64,000 bases of DNA from Streptomyces umbrinus (GCF_030817415.1 NZ_JAUSZI010000002.1:5208001-5272000), one strand, 5' to 3'; positions 25,029 to 34,452 are shown, counted from the stretch's first letter. The notes: generated from the letters alone by a model not told the origin. Translations and numbers: made by a program.

Positions 25029-25147
25029 CCGCGCCGTTCCCCGCGCCCCTTAAAGACTGCGCAGTTCCCCCCCGCGCCCCTTAAAGACTGCGCAGTTCCC
25101 CCCCGCGCCCCTTAAAGACTGCGCAGTTCCCCGCGCCCCTTGAAAGC
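25029..25147 (+). repeat. 31-bp tandem array of the dispersed repeat
   Basis: Three successive 31-bp units begin at 25055, 25086 and 25117, each starting GACTGCGCAGTTCCCC and ending CCCCTTAAA. A partial unit precedes them. Units one and two carry a run of seven C where the third has four. This shows local expansion of the same element that is dispersed elsewhere in the window. Confidence 0.9.
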
Positions 25148-25240
25148 CGCTCACGCGGGCCATCACAAAAGGTCGCTCGCGCGGCCGCCCCGGCACAACG
25201 GGCGGCCCGCGCCCGCGGCACAGGTCCTGGCCCCGGGCAT

Positions 25241-25283
25241 GGATCTGCCCCGGCTCCACCGCTCTCGGAGCCGGGGCAGATCC
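25241..25283. repeat. Perfect 17-bp hairpin
   Basis: GGATCTGCCCCGGCTCC (25241-25257) is fully complementary to 25267-25283 across a nine-base loop. It lies 195 bp past the minus-strand MFS stop at 25478. The surrounding 25148-25477 holds no supportable gene. It probably terminates one of the flanking convergent units. Confidence 0.75.
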
Positions 25284-25477
25284 CGGTTCGTACGTATGAA
25301 GGCGTCCCCACCCCTGCACACGTACGAGGTCAGTGGGTGACCCCATGCGGGTCCGGTCTCGCCACGCGATTCGCTGGGGGCGTGCCCCTCAGGGGCGCGC
25401 GGCTGCATCGATGTGCGGCTCCGCGCGACCAGCCACAGCGGACCCGCGGTTTCATGACCGCGCCCCCAGCGGAGCGC

Positions 25478-27013
25478 CTAGTGGGCGATGACCGGGACCT
25501 TCAGGTCGTCCTCGGCGCCCTCGACGGAACCCGCGGCCGCCGTGGAGTCGGGGCTTCCGGCGTTGATGAAGGTGAAGGCGATTCCCGCGGCGACGACGAG
25601 GATGCCGACGGCGAACCAGATCGCGTTGGTGTAGCCGTGCACCTGAGCCTGCAGCTGGACGAGCTGCTGCTGGGGCTGGGTGGTGGCACCGGCGATGTGG
25701 TCCTTGACGTACGCCGTGGTGGCCGACGCGGCGATCGTGTTCAGCAGAGCCGTACCGATCGCGCCGCCCACCTGCTGCGAGGTGTTGACCATCGCGGAGG
25801 CGACACCGGAGTCACGCGGCTCGACGCCCAGCGTGGCCAGGGACATGGCCGGCATGAACGCCGTACCCATACCGAGGCCGAGCAGCAGCATCGCCGGCAG
25901 GAGCAGGGCCGCGTACGAGGAGCCGATCTCCATCTGGGTCAGCAGCAGCATGCCGGCCGCGGCGACCAGGAAGCCCGGGCCCATCAGCAGACGCGCCGGG
26001 AGGCGGTTCATCAGCCGGGCGCCGATCTGCGTGGAGCCCGCGATCATGCCCGCGATCATCGGCAGGAAGGCGAAACCGGTCTTGACCGGCGAGTAGCCCT
26101 TCACGATCTGCAGGTAGTAGGTCAGGAAGAGGAACAGGCCGAACATCGCGATGATCGCGAGACCGAGCGAGAGGTAGACACCGCCACGGTTGCGCTCGGT
26201 GATGACACGCAGGGGCAGCAGCGGGGCCTTGACCTTGGACTCGACGAGGACGAACGCCGCGAGGAGCACCGCCGACGCGACGAACAGGCCGATCGTCATG
26301 GAGTCGCCCCAGCCCTCGGACTCGGCGCGGGTGAAGCCGTAGACGAGCGAGACCAGACCGAGGGTCGACAGGACGACACCCGGGATGTCGAGCGGCGAGC
26401 GGTTGCGGCCGGCCGGCTCACGGATGACGAAGTACGCACCGGCAGCGGCGACGACCGCGAACGGGATGTTCACGAAGAACGTCCAGCGCCAGTCCAGGTA
26501 CTCGGTGAGGAAGCCGCCGAGGATCAGGCCGACGGCGCCACCGCCACCGGCGATCGCACCGTAGATGCCGAACGCCTTGGCGCGCTCCTTGGAGTCGGTG
26601 AACATCACCGCGAGCAGCGAGAGAGCGGCGGGCGCGAGCAGCGCGCCGAAGGCACCCTGAAGGGCACGGGAGCCGAGAAGCATCGCCTCGTTGGTGGCGG
26701 CACCGCCGAGGGCGGAGGCGCCGGCGAAGCCTATGAGGCCGGTGACGAAGGTGCGCTTGCGGCCCCAGATGTCGGCGATCCGGCCGCCGAAGAGGAGGAG
26801 TCCGCCGAAGGCGAGGGCGTAGGCCGTGATGACCCACTGCCGGTTGCCGTCGGAGATGCCCAGGTCCTGCTGGGCCGAGGGCAGCGCGATGTTCACGATG
26901 GTCGCGTCGAGCACGACCATGAGCTGGGCGAGCGCGATGAAGGTCAGCGCTTTCCAGCGGTTGGGATCGGGGGCCTGCGCCTTTGCGGCGGTGGCCTGGG
27001 CTGTTTCAGACAT
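25478..27013 (-). CDS. MFS drug transporter, DHA2 (14-TM) type
   Basis: A 511-residue EmrB/QacA-type exporter. It shows VVLDATIVNIALPSAQQDLG in TM1, LLLFGGRIADIWGRKRTFVTG after TM2, FGIYGAIAGGGGAVGLILGGFLTEYLDWRW (TM5 motif C region, cited here in part), and PRDSGVASAMVNTSQQVGGAIG late. About 14 hydrophobic segments are counted. Start ATG 27013 is chosen on homology; GTG 27025 is possible. A TetR gene lies 167 bp upstream on the same strand and probably forms one control unit with it. Confidence 0.9.
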   Translation of the reverse strand: MSETAQATAAKAQAPDPNRWKALTFIALAQLMVVLDATIVNIALPSAQQDLGISDGNRQWVITAYALAFGGLLLFGGRIADIWGRKRTFVTGLIGFAGASALGGAATNEAMLLGSRALQGAFGALLAPAALSLLAVMFTDSKERAKAFGIYGAIAGGGGAVGLILGGFLTEYLDWRWTFFVNIPFAVVAAAGAYFVIREPAGRNRSPLDIPGVVLSTLGLVSLVYGFTRAESEGWGDSMTIGLFVASAVLLAAFVLVESKVKAPLLPLRVITERNRGGVYLSLGLAIIAMFGLFLFLTYYLQIVKGYSPVKTGFAFLPMIAGMIAGSTQIGARLMNRLPARLLMGPGFLVAAAGMLLLTQMEIGSSYAALLLPAMLLLGLGMGTAFMPAMSLATLGVEPRDSGVASAMVNTSQQVGGAIGTALLNTIAASATTAYVKDHIAGATTQPQQQLVQLQAQVHGYTNAIWFAVGILVVAAGIAFTFINAGSPDSTAAAGSVEGAEDDLKVPVIAH

Positions 27014-27179
27014 GGAGGTACCCACTTCGGGACTTCGGATCGAAAAAGGCAGTGAGAGGGCGCGGCACGTCGTCGGTGACGGCCGGGAGGTTCGGTGAGT
27101 TCGGTGCGTAAGTGGGGTTACGCGCGTGCTGGTCGGGTCATCGCTGGTAGGGACCGCCGCAAGGGGCGGAAGTCATCGG

Positions 27180-27824
27180 TCAGGCTTGGCGCAGGTCCTC
27201 CATGGTCGCGGTCATGCCCGGCAGTTCGGATCGGGCCGGAGCCCGCAGACCGTCCAGGAACAGCTGCAGGTGACGGTGGACGAACCGGTCGAAGCACAGG
27301 GCCGCGGTGCCGGCCGGGGGCCTGCTGAGCTGGGCCACGGCGATCATGAGGTCGCCGACGCCCACGTCGGGTCGGAGCTGTCCGGCCTCGCGGGCACGCG
27401 CCATCAGCCGCTCGGTCAGTTCCTCGATCCGCTCACGCGCCGCTTCCATGTCCGGGTGGTGCTGGTCGAAGGTGCTGGACATCATCGGGCAGAGGGCCGA
27501 GAGCCGCTCGTCGGCACAGGCGTGCACGAAGCGCGAGAGCGCCTCGAACGCGTCGCCCGTCTCGGCGAGCGCGAGTTCGGCCGCCTCCGACGTACGGTCC
27601 ATCACCGAGCAGACGACCTCCCGCACCAGTGCGTCCCGGTCCGGGAAGTTGCGGTACACCGTGGCATTGCCGACGCCGGCCCGGCGAGCGACCTCGTCGA
27701 GCGGCACGTCGGGGCCGAACTCCACGAACATCTCGCGGGCGGCGGTGACGATCCGCTCCCGGTTGCGCAGGGCGTCGGCGCGCGGCCGGGTCACCTTGTG
27801 CTGTACGCGGACTGCGGTCTCCAC
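27180..27824 (-). CDS. TetR family regulator of the adjacent MFS pump
   Basis: A 214-residue repressor. Its helix-turn-helix reads ERIVTAAREMFVEFG then VPLDEVARRAGVGNATVYRNFPDRDALV. GTG 27824 is chosen because AAGGAG lies seven bases upstream, although the frame is open further. The C-terminal helical domain carries ACADERLSALCPMMSSTFDQHHPDM and ends ELPGMTATMEDLRQA. A pair of large inverted operator-like arms lies 30-88 bp upstream. Position ahead of the DHA2 pump on the same strand suggests autoregulation and pump control. Confidence 0.88.
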   Translation of the reverse strand: METAVRVQHKVTRPRADALRNRERIVTAAREMFVEFGPDVPLDEVARRAGVGNATVYRNFPDRDALVREVVCSVMDRTSEAAELALAETGDAFEALSRFVHACADERLSALCPMMSSTFDQHHPDMEAARERIEELTERLMARAREAGQLRPDVGVGDLMIAVAQLSRPPAGTAALCFDRFVHRHLQLFLDGLRAPARSELPGMTATMEDLRQA

Positions 27825-27853
27825 GGCGTACTCCTTGAGCCGGTGGGTGCGAT

Positions 27854-27912
27854 CCGGGGATCGTTTCCCCGTTTCGCTCGGACACATGGCTAAACGGGGA
27901 AACGATCCCCGG
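27854..27912. promoter_or_regulatory. 21-bp inverted arms, probable double TetR operator
   Basis: Arm 27854-27874 is the exact reverse complement of arm 27892-27912, with 17 bp between. Each arm contains its own smaller palindrome GGGGA-N5-TCCCC (GGGGATCGTTTCCCC). That layout fits two repressor dimers flanking a promoter, serving the TetR gene leftwards and perhaps the M6 protease rightwards. Confidence 0.8.
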
Positions 27913-28087
27913 TTATTTCCCAACCCCGAAGAGATTTCATGTGACCCGCGTCACACCCCTCAAAGGTCCCCCGAGCAGGAAACCCACGATCGGGCTCCTC
28001 CAGCGCGCGCCCGCGCATCCGGCGGCACAGGGTGATCGAACAGGGTGCAGCCACACCGGCCGGCTGCCTGGAGCGAAAGGCCCCTGC

Positions 28088-29386
28088 ATGCAGCCGACCA
28101 GCCGTCGGATATCCCCGCGCCGCCGCGCCGCAGCCTTCGCCTCGGTCACCGTCCTCACCCTGGCGGTCAGCACCTCGGCCGGGACCGGACATCTGACGAC
28201 CGGTTCCACCACGGCTGCGGGACCCATCGCGCTGGCGCGCTCCTCCCCCCTCGGTCCCTGCATGATCAGCGGCTCGATGGGCGTGCAGATGTCCGAGGGC
28301 ATCCCCACCCCGGCCGGCTACTCGCGCTCCACCGGGACCGTCCGCGCCCTGAACCTGATGGTCGACTTCTCCGACGCGACCGGCGAGGGCAGCGCGCTCG
28401 ACCGCTTCGGCGAGTTCTTCCCGCAGACCACCGACTGGTTCCGCACCAGTTCGTACGGCCGCCTCGACTACCGCCCCGAGGCCCCGATACCCGGCTGGCT
28501 GCGGATGCCCAAGTCCTTCGAGGAGTACGGGATAGAACGCGGGGCCCCCTTCGACCCCGGTTACCGCGACCTGGTCCAGGACCTCGTGGCCGCGGCCGAT
28601 CCGAAGGTGGACTTCAGGGAGTACGACCTGCTGAACGTCCTGATGACCCCGAACGCCGGCCCCTCCGCCCTGGACACGGTCCTGTCGGTGACCTTCGCGG
28701 GCAACACGGAGGCGCCGGTCGCGGACGGGGTGCCCGTCGCGAACGCGTCGTTCGTCTACTCCCGCCAGGACGACGGCTCCGGCTCGTACGACGAGACCGG
28801 CTACCGCGTACTCCCCCACGAGAACGGCCATGTCTTCGGGCTGCCCGACCTCTACACCCAGGACGGGGGCGCCGCGGTCGGGCACTGGGACATCATGAGC
28901 GAGGACTGGGGGGCCGACAACGACCTGCTGGGCTGGCACAAGTGGAAGCTCGGCTGGCTCGACGACGCCCAGGTCGGCTGCGCGTCCGCGGCCGGCACCA
29001 CCGAGCACGTCCTGACCCCGCTGGCCGAGCCCGGCACCGGCGGCAAACTGGTCTTCGTCCCGGTCGACTCGAAGACGGGGTACGCGGTCGAGCTGCGCAC
29101 CCGGTCGGGCAACGACGACGCGGTCTGCAAGATGGGCGTGCTCATCTACAAGGTCGACGCGAACGTCGACACCGGCCGGGGCCCGATCACGGTGATCGAC
29201 TCCACGAAGGACAGCGGCGGCTGCACCCGCAGCCCGAACGTCCACGCCGAACTCTCCGACGCGGCCTTCTCCCCCGGCCAGTACTTCAAGGACCTCAGAA
29301 CCGGCATCCGCATCACCGTCGCGGGCACCGACGCCACGGGCAAACACCAGGTGTACGTGACCCGCGACCGTCAAGCGGCATCGTGA
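28088..29386 (+). CDS. Secreted M6-family zinc metalloprotease
   Basis: A secreted protease (432 aa) with a basic, twin-arginine-containing N-terminus (SRRISPRRRAAAFASVTVLTLAVST) that serves as signal peptide. The mature part has VDFSDATGEG, a catalytic zinc motif HENGHVFGLPD (HExxH with the downstream Asp of the M6 group) and WDIMSEDWGADNDLLGWHKWKLGWL after it. These are marks of the immune-inhibitor-A-like M6 domain. ATG 28088 follows GAAAGG and is chosen over upstream in-frame codons. Its target proteins are unknown. Confidence 0.88.
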   Translation: MQPTSRRISPRRRAAAFASVTVLTLAVSTSAGTGHLTTGSTTAAGPIALARSSPLGPCMISGSMGVQMSEGIPTPAGYSRSTGTVRALNLMVDFSDATGEGSALDRFGEFFPQTTDWFRTSSYGRLDYRPEAPIPGWLRMPKSFEEYGIERGAPFDPGYRDLVQDLVAAADPKVDFREYDLLNVLMTPNAGPSALDTVLSVTFAGNTEAPVADGVPVANASFVYSRQDDGSGSYDETGYRVLPHENGHVFGLPDLYTQDGGAAVGHWDIMSEDWGADNDLLGWHKWKLGWLDDAQVGCASAAGTTEHVLTPLAEPGTGGKLVFVPVDSKTGYAVELRTRSGNDDAVCKMGVLIYKVDANVDTGRGPITVIDSTKDSGGCTRSPNVHAELSDAAFSPGQYFKDLRTGIRITVAGTDATGKHQVYVTRDRQAAS

Positions 29387-29439
29387 GCTGCGGCTTGTGG
29401 GCGGAGAGGCGGCGCCCCTTCAGGCGGCCGCGCCCCTGC

Positions 29440-29459
29440 AGGGGCGCGGGGAACTGCGC
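29440..29459 (-). repeat. Dispersed intergenic repeat copy, inverted
   Basis: Exact reverse complement of GCGCAGTTCCCCGCGCCCCT, 54 bp past the protease stop. The preceding GCGCCCCTGCAGGGGCGC forms a perfect 18-bp palindrome with it, giving a hairpin likely to end transcription of the protease. Confidence 0.8.
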
Positions 29460-29544
29460 GACCAGCCGCTGACGGCCCGCAGCTTCGGCACGACCGCTCC
29501 CCCGTATTTCATTACCGTGGTCCGCACACCGTAATGGGGAGCCC

Positions 29545-31218
29545 ATGCCACCGACCCACCTCACCCCTGCCAAGCCCGACGCAGTCACCCCCGTCGAGGC
29601 AGTCGCCCCACTGATGCGGGGCATCACCGTGCTGCAACGGCTCACCGAGGCAGGCGGCACGTCGAGCCTCAGCGCCCTGGAGAAGGCCACCGGCCTCGCC
29701 AGATCCACGGTGGACCGCATCGCGGCAACACTGGCCCGCATGGGATACGTACGTCTCGACGGCCGGGACGCCGTGCTCACGCCGCGGCTGATGGAGCTGG
29801 GCAACGCCTACCTGGCCGCCCTGCGGCTCCCCCGGCTGCTGGACGGGCGGGCCGACGCGCTCGCCGACGAACTGGACGAGTCGGTGTCGCTGGCGGTCGG
29901 CGACCGGGACGGCATCCGCTTCATCCACCAGGCGACCCGGCGCCGCGCGATGTCGCTGAGCTTCCGCATCGGCGATCTGCTCCCGGCCGAACGGACCGCG
30001 CCGGGCCCGCTGTTCGCCACGGGGTGGGCCGACGAGGACTGGACGCGCTGGCGCGAACGGCGGGCCGCCGACCCCGAGGACCACGGTTTTCCCGCCGTGC
30101 CGCCCCGCGAACACCCCACCGGGGACGACGAGTTCGAGGAGCGGACACGTGAGGCGGCGGCCCGCGGCTGGGCGCTCGACGACCAGTTGATCGAACCGGG
30201 CCTGGTCGCGGTCTCCGTGCCCGTACGGGATCGCGGTGGACGTATCGCCTGTGTGGTGAGCGTGGTGAGCCACACCAGCAGGCACACCGCCGACTCCCTG
30301 CGGGACACCCTGCTGCCCCGGCTGCGGGCGAGCGTGCGCGCGATGGAACGGGATCTGCGGGACGCCCCCGCCCAGCAGCCCGCCGCGCGCGCCACGCCCG
30401 CCGGACTCGCCACCTGGACCGGAGCCTCGAAGAATGAACTGGGCCGGGAGTTCATCGAGTCGCTGGCCCGCGGGCTGACCGTGATCACGGCGTTCGGCGA
30501 GGGCCGGGCCGAGCTGACGCTCACCGAGGTCGCGCAGGCCACCGGGCTCGCGCGGGCCACGGCCCGGCGTGCGCTGATCACGCTGGAGCACCTGGGCCAG
30601 GTGACCGCCCACGGGCGGACGTTCACGCTGACGCCGCGCGTCCTGGCCCTCGGCTTCCCGCCCCTCTCCCGTACGACGCTTCCGCAGATCGCGGCCCCGC
30701 ATCTCGCCGAACTCGCCGACCGGCTGCACGACTCGGCGTCCCTCGCTGTCCTCGCGGGCGACGAGATCCAGTACACGGCCCGCGTCGCCACCAGCCGCAT
30801 CATGAGCGTCAACATCACCGTCGGCACACGCTTCCCCGCCTACGCGACCTCGCTGGGCCGGGTCATGCTCGCCGGCCTCACCGCGGCCCAGCGGGGCCCG
30901 CTCCTGACCGGCCTGCACGCGCTGACCCCGCACACGGTCACGGACCCGGATGCCCTCGCGGGCACCCTCGATCGCGTCCGGGAGGCCGGATACGCCCTGG
31001 TGGACGGGGAGTTGGAGGAGGGACTGCGGTCGATCGCGGTTCCGGTGCGGGATCGTACGGGGCGGGTCGTGGCGGCCGTGAATGTGGCGATGCACAGTTC
31101 TCGGCGGACCGTTGAGCAGTGTGTGGGTGAGGTGCTGCCGGAGTTGGCCGCGACGGCCGGACGGATCGAGGGTGACCTTCGGGTGGCGGGGCGGTTCGCC
31201 CGGGTGCCGGTCGCCTAG
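29545..31218 (+). CDS. IclR-family regulator with two complete IclR units fused
   Basis: A 557-residue protein containing two IclR modules in tandem. The first helix-turn-helix is LSALEKATGLARSTVDRIAATLARMGYVRL (about residues 40-70) with its effector domain to about 270. The second begins near residue 310 with ARGLTVITAFGEG, followed by LTEVAQATGLARATARRALITLEHLGQV and a second effector domain (GTRFPAYATSLGRVMLAGL). The second half resembles PcaR/PobR-type aromatic-catabolism regulators. ATG 29545 follows GGGGA. No catabolic genes adjoin, so its targets are elsewhere or are the divergent neighbours. Confidence 0.88.
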   Translation: MPPTHLTPAKPDAVTPVEAVAPLMRGITVLQRLTEAGGTSSLSALEKATGLARSTVDRIAATLARMGYVRLDGRDAVLTPRLMELGNAYLAALRLPRLLDGRADALADELDESVSLAVGDRDGIRFIHQATRRRAMSLSFRIGDLLPAERTAPGPLFATGWADEDWTRWRERRAADPEDHGFPAVPPREHPTGDDEFEERTREAAARGWALDDQLIEPGLVAVSVPVRDRGGRIACVVSVVSHTSRHTADSLRDTLLPRLRASVRAMERDLRDAPAQQPAARATPAGLATWTGASKNELGREFIESLARGLTVITAFGEGRAELTLTEVAQATGLARATARRALITLEHLGQVTAHGRTFTLTPRVLALGFPPLSRTTLPQIAAPHLAELADRLHDSASLAVLAGDEIQYTARVATSRIMSVNITVGTRFPAYATSLGRVMLAGLTAAQRGPLLTGLHALTPHTVTDPDALAGTLDRVREAGYALVDGELEEGLRSIAVPVRDRTGRVVAAVNVAMHSSRRTVEQCVGEVLPELAATAGRIEGDLRVAGRFARVPVA

Positions 31219-31391
31219 CCGGCGGGGCACGCGACAACCAAGAGGGCTGGTGGGAGACCGGTTCGACCGGCCTCCCATCAGCCCCTGGCGCTTCGCGCGA
31301 TGGGTTGTGGGCAGCTGCGGGCCCGTGGGGCTGGTCGCGCCCCGCGGCGGAGCCGCAAATGTTGCCGCCCCGCGCCCCTAAAGGGGCGCCG

Positions 31392-32114
31392 TCACGCCCC
31401 CGAGCGGGCCGTGACGCGGAACGGCGGGGGTACGCCGTCGACCCCCGCCGTTCCCTCCCGCCGCCCAGAGGCCACCAGCCCCTTGAGCGCCGCCTCCGTG
31501 GCGAGCCGCGGCAGCAGCAGCGCCCAGAAGCGGGTCAGCATGGACTGCGACAGCCACTGCGCGTTCCGGCTGCCCAGGGCCCCGAAGCCCACGGTGGCGG
31601 CGACCACGGCATGGGCCGCGTCCTGCGGAGACACGTCACGGGCCAGCGCGCCCTCGCGGGCCGCCTCGGCCAGTACGCCCTCCACCCAGGTCTGCCACCG
31701 CCGCCTCAGATCCGCCCCGGCCGCCACCGGCACCGGGCTCTCGCTCAGGTCGAACCCGGCCCGCAGGATCACGTCGTGCCGCAGACCCCGGAGCAGCGCG
31801 TGCGTGGTGTCGACCAGCACCTGCAAGGACCCGCCGGAACCGGTGACCCCACTGCCTCCGGCGGTCGCGGCGGCCTCGCTCCTCGCCCGGCCCTCCAGCG
31901 TGATGCGCCGGAGCCGCTGCGCCGCCGCCTCCCACACGGCCGAGGCCAGTGCCGCCTTGCTGGCGAAGTGGAAGTGCAGCGCGCCGTTGCTGACCCCGGC
32001 CCGCGTGCTGATCGTGGACAGGGACACGACGTCGAAGCCGTCCTTGCTGAAGAGCTCGGCCGCCGACTCGATCAACGCGTTGCGCGTACGTACCGCGCGT
32101 TCCTGCTGGGCCAT
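31392..32114 (-). CDS. Autoregulator receptor, TetR family (ScbR/AvaR type)
   Basis: A 240-residue TetR protein of the gamma-butyrolactone/butenolide receptor group. The N-terminus MAQQERAVRTRNALIESAAELFSKDGFD and TISTRAGVSNGALHFHFASKAALA is diagnostic of the ArpA/ScbR/AvaR family. The second domain binds hormone or, in pseudo-receptors, antibiotics. It lies downstream of the P450 and the second receptor on the same strand, with its own perfect 18-bp palindrome 54 bp upstream. In the avenolide locus the matching positions are held by avaR2/avaR3. It may be a pseudo-receptor, which sequence alone cannot decide. Confidence 0.88.
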   Translation of the reverse strand: MAQQERAVRTRNALIESAAELFSKDGFDVVSLSTISTRAGVSNGALHFHFASKAALASAVWEAAAQRLRRITLEGRARSEAAATAGGSGVTGSGGSLQVLVDTTHALLRGLRHDVILRAGFDLSESPVPVAAGADLRRRWQTWVEGVLAEAAREGALARDVSPQDAAHAVVAATVGFGALGSRNAQWLSQSMLTRFWALLLPRLATEAALKGLVASGRREGTAGVDGVPPPFRVTARSGA

Positions 32115-32167
32115 CAGAGCGCTCCGTTGCTGCGAGGGGCGTGCCAGAGAGGCGCCTACACGATAAC

Positions 32168-32185
32168 AAACCGCATGTGCGGTTT
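32168..32185. promoter_or_regulatory. Autoregulatory element (ARE-like), perfect palindrome
   Basis: AAACCGCATGTGCGGTTT, an 18-bp perfect palindrome 54 bp upstream of the receptor start. It shares AAACC-N8-GGTTT with the site at 34453 and resembles the elements bound by ScbR/ArpA-type receptors. Confidence 0.75.
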
Positions 32186-32250
32186 CTATTGCCGTGCCAT
32201 TGCTTTTGCTATTGCTACGGCTCCTGCTGCCGCCACGGCCACTACTCCCG

Positions 32251-33531
32251 CTACCGCTCCTGGGCTCGGAGCACGGGCAGCGAGCCGTAGCCGTTGACGA
32301 TGAAGGACTCCACCGGCTCGATGCCGTCCACCGGAGCCGCCAGGGACAGCCCCGGGAAGCGGTCGAACAGCCCCGCCAGCGCCACGCTCGCCTCGATCCG
32401 CGCGAGCGGCGCCCCCAGGCACCGGTGGACCCCGAACCCGAAGGCCAGGTCCTCGCGGCGGCCCGGGCGCAGCAGGTCGAAGACGGCGACGTCGTCCCCG
32501 TACGCCTCCGGGTCCCCGGACGCGGCGGCGAAGGAGACCAGGATCGGGTCGCCCTTGCGAATGAGCACACCGTCGGACTCGCCACCGGACTCACCGTCGG
32601 CCGGTGCGGGGTTCTCCAGCGCGATGTCGTCCACCGCGAACCGCATCGGGGAGTACGCCGCCGGGCTGTGCACGCGCAGTGTCTCGTCCACCACGTCCAT
32701 CCAGGTGGCCCGGCCGGCGCGGACGTGCGCGAGTTGTTCCGGGTGGGCGAGCAGGGCCCCGACGGCGTTGGTGATGAGCGTGCAGGTCGTTTCCTGGCCT
32801 GCGGCGATCATGAGGTAGAGGGTGCCGAGGAGTTCCTCCTCGGTGAGTCCGCCGTCCTCGTCCTGGTCGCGGGCCTCGATCAGCGCGGACGTCAGATCGC
32901 CGCCGGGTTCGGCGCGCTTCTCGGCGGCCAGCCGGGCGAGCATCCCGAAGACCTCGATCTGCGCGGCGGCCATCCGCTCGGCGGACACGGCCGTGCCGAA
33001 CACCAACTCCAGCGCGGCGCACAGGGGTTCGCGGGCCTCCTCCGCCACCCCGAACAGTTCGCAGATGACGCGCATCGGCAGCAGCCTGGCGAAGTCGGCC
33101 CGCAGGTCGACCCGTTCACCGTCCGGGACCGCGGCCAGGTCGTCCAGCAGCCCGGCCGTGATCTCCTCGATCCGCGGCCGCAGGGCCTCGCTCCGGCGCG
33201 TGGTGAACGCGCCCGCGACCAGCCGCCGCAGCCGGGAGTGGTGATCCCCGTAGGCGAACAGCATGTTCTCGTTGGCGACCCACGGGTACAGCGGCCACTC
33301 GGGACCTATCCGCCCCTCGACGAAGGCGGGCCAGTGCTGCCGGGCGTCCTTCGACACCCTTGGATCCAGCAGGAGTTGCTTGACGTACTTCTGCCGTACG
33401 GCCGCCCACGCGACCACTCCGCCCGGCAGTTCCACCTCTGCCACCGGCCCTCGTGAGCGCAGCTTCTCGGCCTCCGAGGCGAGATCGCGCCCCGTCACGT
33501 CCAGCGCGTACGGGCAAGCAGGCATGTCCAT
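32251..33531 (-). CDS. Cytochrome P450, probable butenolide biosynthesis enzyme
   Basis: A soluble bacterial P450 (426 aa). The I-helix oxygen motif is [13 protein letters not shown], the K-helix ExxR is ETLRVH, and the heme-binding loop is [10 protein letters not shown] with its Cys ligand. It lies 51 bp after the receptor gene 33583-34368 on the same strand, close enough for cotranscription. In S. avermitilis, Cyp17 sits between avaR genes and oxidises the acyl chain during avenolide formation; gene order here matches. The function is inferred from this context. Confidence 0.88.
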   Translation of the reverse strand: MDMPACPYALDVTGRDLASEAEKLRSRGPVAEVELPGGVVAWAAVRQKYVKQLLLDPRVSKDARQHWPAFVEGRIGPEWPLYPWVANENMLFAYGDHHSRLRRLVAGAFTTRRSEALRPRIEEITAGLLDDLAAVPDGERVDLRADFARLLPMRVICELFGVAEEAREPLCAALELVFGTAVSAERMAAAQIEVFGMLARLAAEKRAEPGGDLTSALIEARDQDEDGGLTEEELLGTLYLMIAAGQETTCTLITNAVGALLAHPEQLAHVRAGRATWMDVVDETLRVHSPAAYSPMRFAVDDIALENPAPADGESGGESDGVLIRKGDPILVSFAAASGDPEAYGDDVAVFDLLRPGRREDLAFGFGVHRCLGAPLARIEASVALAGLFDRFPGLSLAAPVDGIEPVESFIVNGYGSLPVLRAQER

Positions 33532-33582
33532 CCGTGCACTCCGTTCGGTCGGTCGTCGACGCGCCCCCGACGCGAGGGCGCT

Positions 33583-34368
33583 TCACTGAGCGGCGGTCGC
33601 GACTCCCGCGGGCGCCTCAGCACCGGCACCGGCACCGGCCTGCGGGCCGGCCGCGATGTCCGCCTCCGGGCCGTCCTCCAGCTCACCCTCGGCCTCGGCC
33701 GCCTCCGCCTCGCGCAGTTCCATGGCCTCGCGGTGGATCCGCGCCGCCCGCTCCGGTGTGAAGTCCAGCCGGACGAGCACGCCCGGCACCGCGATCGACG
33801 GCATCAGATGCCGGTAGAGGTCGGCCACCCGCTCCGCCAGGTCCGCGCGGCCGGTCATGATCCGCGACAGCACCTGTACGCCGGTGAAGGCCCCGACGAA
33901 CAGCTTCGCGAGCGAGTCCACATCGGCGTGCGGCAGGACCTCGCCCTTGGCCTTGGCCTCCTGGAAGAGGGCCTGGGTGTGGTCCTGCCAGGCCCGCATG
34001 GGCACCCGGCGGTTCAGGTGGTCCTTGGGCGACCCCTGGTCGACGGTCAGCCGGACGCTGCCCTGGACGATCGGATCACCCGTGTCCCGCTTGAGCAGAT
34101 ACGCGAGCAGCAGTGCCTCGTCCAGCGACTGCTGGAGCTTCAGCTCCTGCTCGGGCACGCGCGGCAGGGACTCGACCTGCGCCGCGAGGACCGCCTGGGC
34201 GAGCTCCTCCTTGGACGTGAAGTGGAAGTAGAGGGCGCCCTTGGTCATGCCCGATTTCTTGAGGACGTCCGAGATGGTCGCCGCCTCGTATCCGACCTCG
34301 TCGAACACCTCGGCCGCCGCGACGAGAATCGCCCGCCGCGTCCGAATGGCCCGCTCTTGCCGCGCCAC
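33583..34368 (-). CDS. Autoregulator receptor, TetR family (AvaR1-like)
   Basis: A 261-residue butenolide/gamma-butyrolactone receptor. Diagnostic start: VARQERAIRTRRAILVAAAEVF, DVLKKSGMTKGALYFHFTSKEELA. GTG 34368 is preferred because GGAGG lies seven bases upstream and relatives begin exactly here. The ligand domain includes RVPMRAWQDHTQALFQEAKAKGEV. The last 40 or so residues form an Ala/Glu/Gly-rich tail (AEAAEAEGELEDG to the end) not usual in the family. It is divergent from the acyl-CoA oxidase gene, like avaR1 beside aco, and probably represses it until hormone binds. Confidence 0.9.
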   Translation of the reverse strand: MARQERAIRTRRAILVAAAEVFDEVGYEAATISDVLKKSGMTKGALYFHFTSKEELAQAVLAAQVESLPRVPEQELKLQQSLDEALLLAYLLKRDTGDPIVQGSVRLTVDQGSPKDHLNRRVPMRAWQDHTQALFQEAKAKGEVLPHADVDSLAKLFVGAFTGVQVLSRIMTGRADLAERVADLYRHLMPSIAVPGVLVRLDFTPERAARIHREAMELREAEAAEAEGELEDGPEADIAAGPQAGAGAGAEAPAGVATAAQ

Positions 34369-34452
34369 GAACAACCTCCGTACCATCCCGCACATCGGGA
34401 AAAGAGACCATGAGGTCTGTACCGGGCAGCTGCGACCTCGCGGCCCAGAATA

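Noticed and set aside
25029..25147. The 31-bp tandem array as a CRISPR
   Set aside because: The units are contiguous without variable spacers and match the dispersed intergenic repeat.
27890..29374. A 494-codon minus-strand frame opposite the M6 protease
   Set aside because: The plus-strand gene has a signal peptide and HExxH motif; the antisense product is Val/Gly/Arg repeats without family features.
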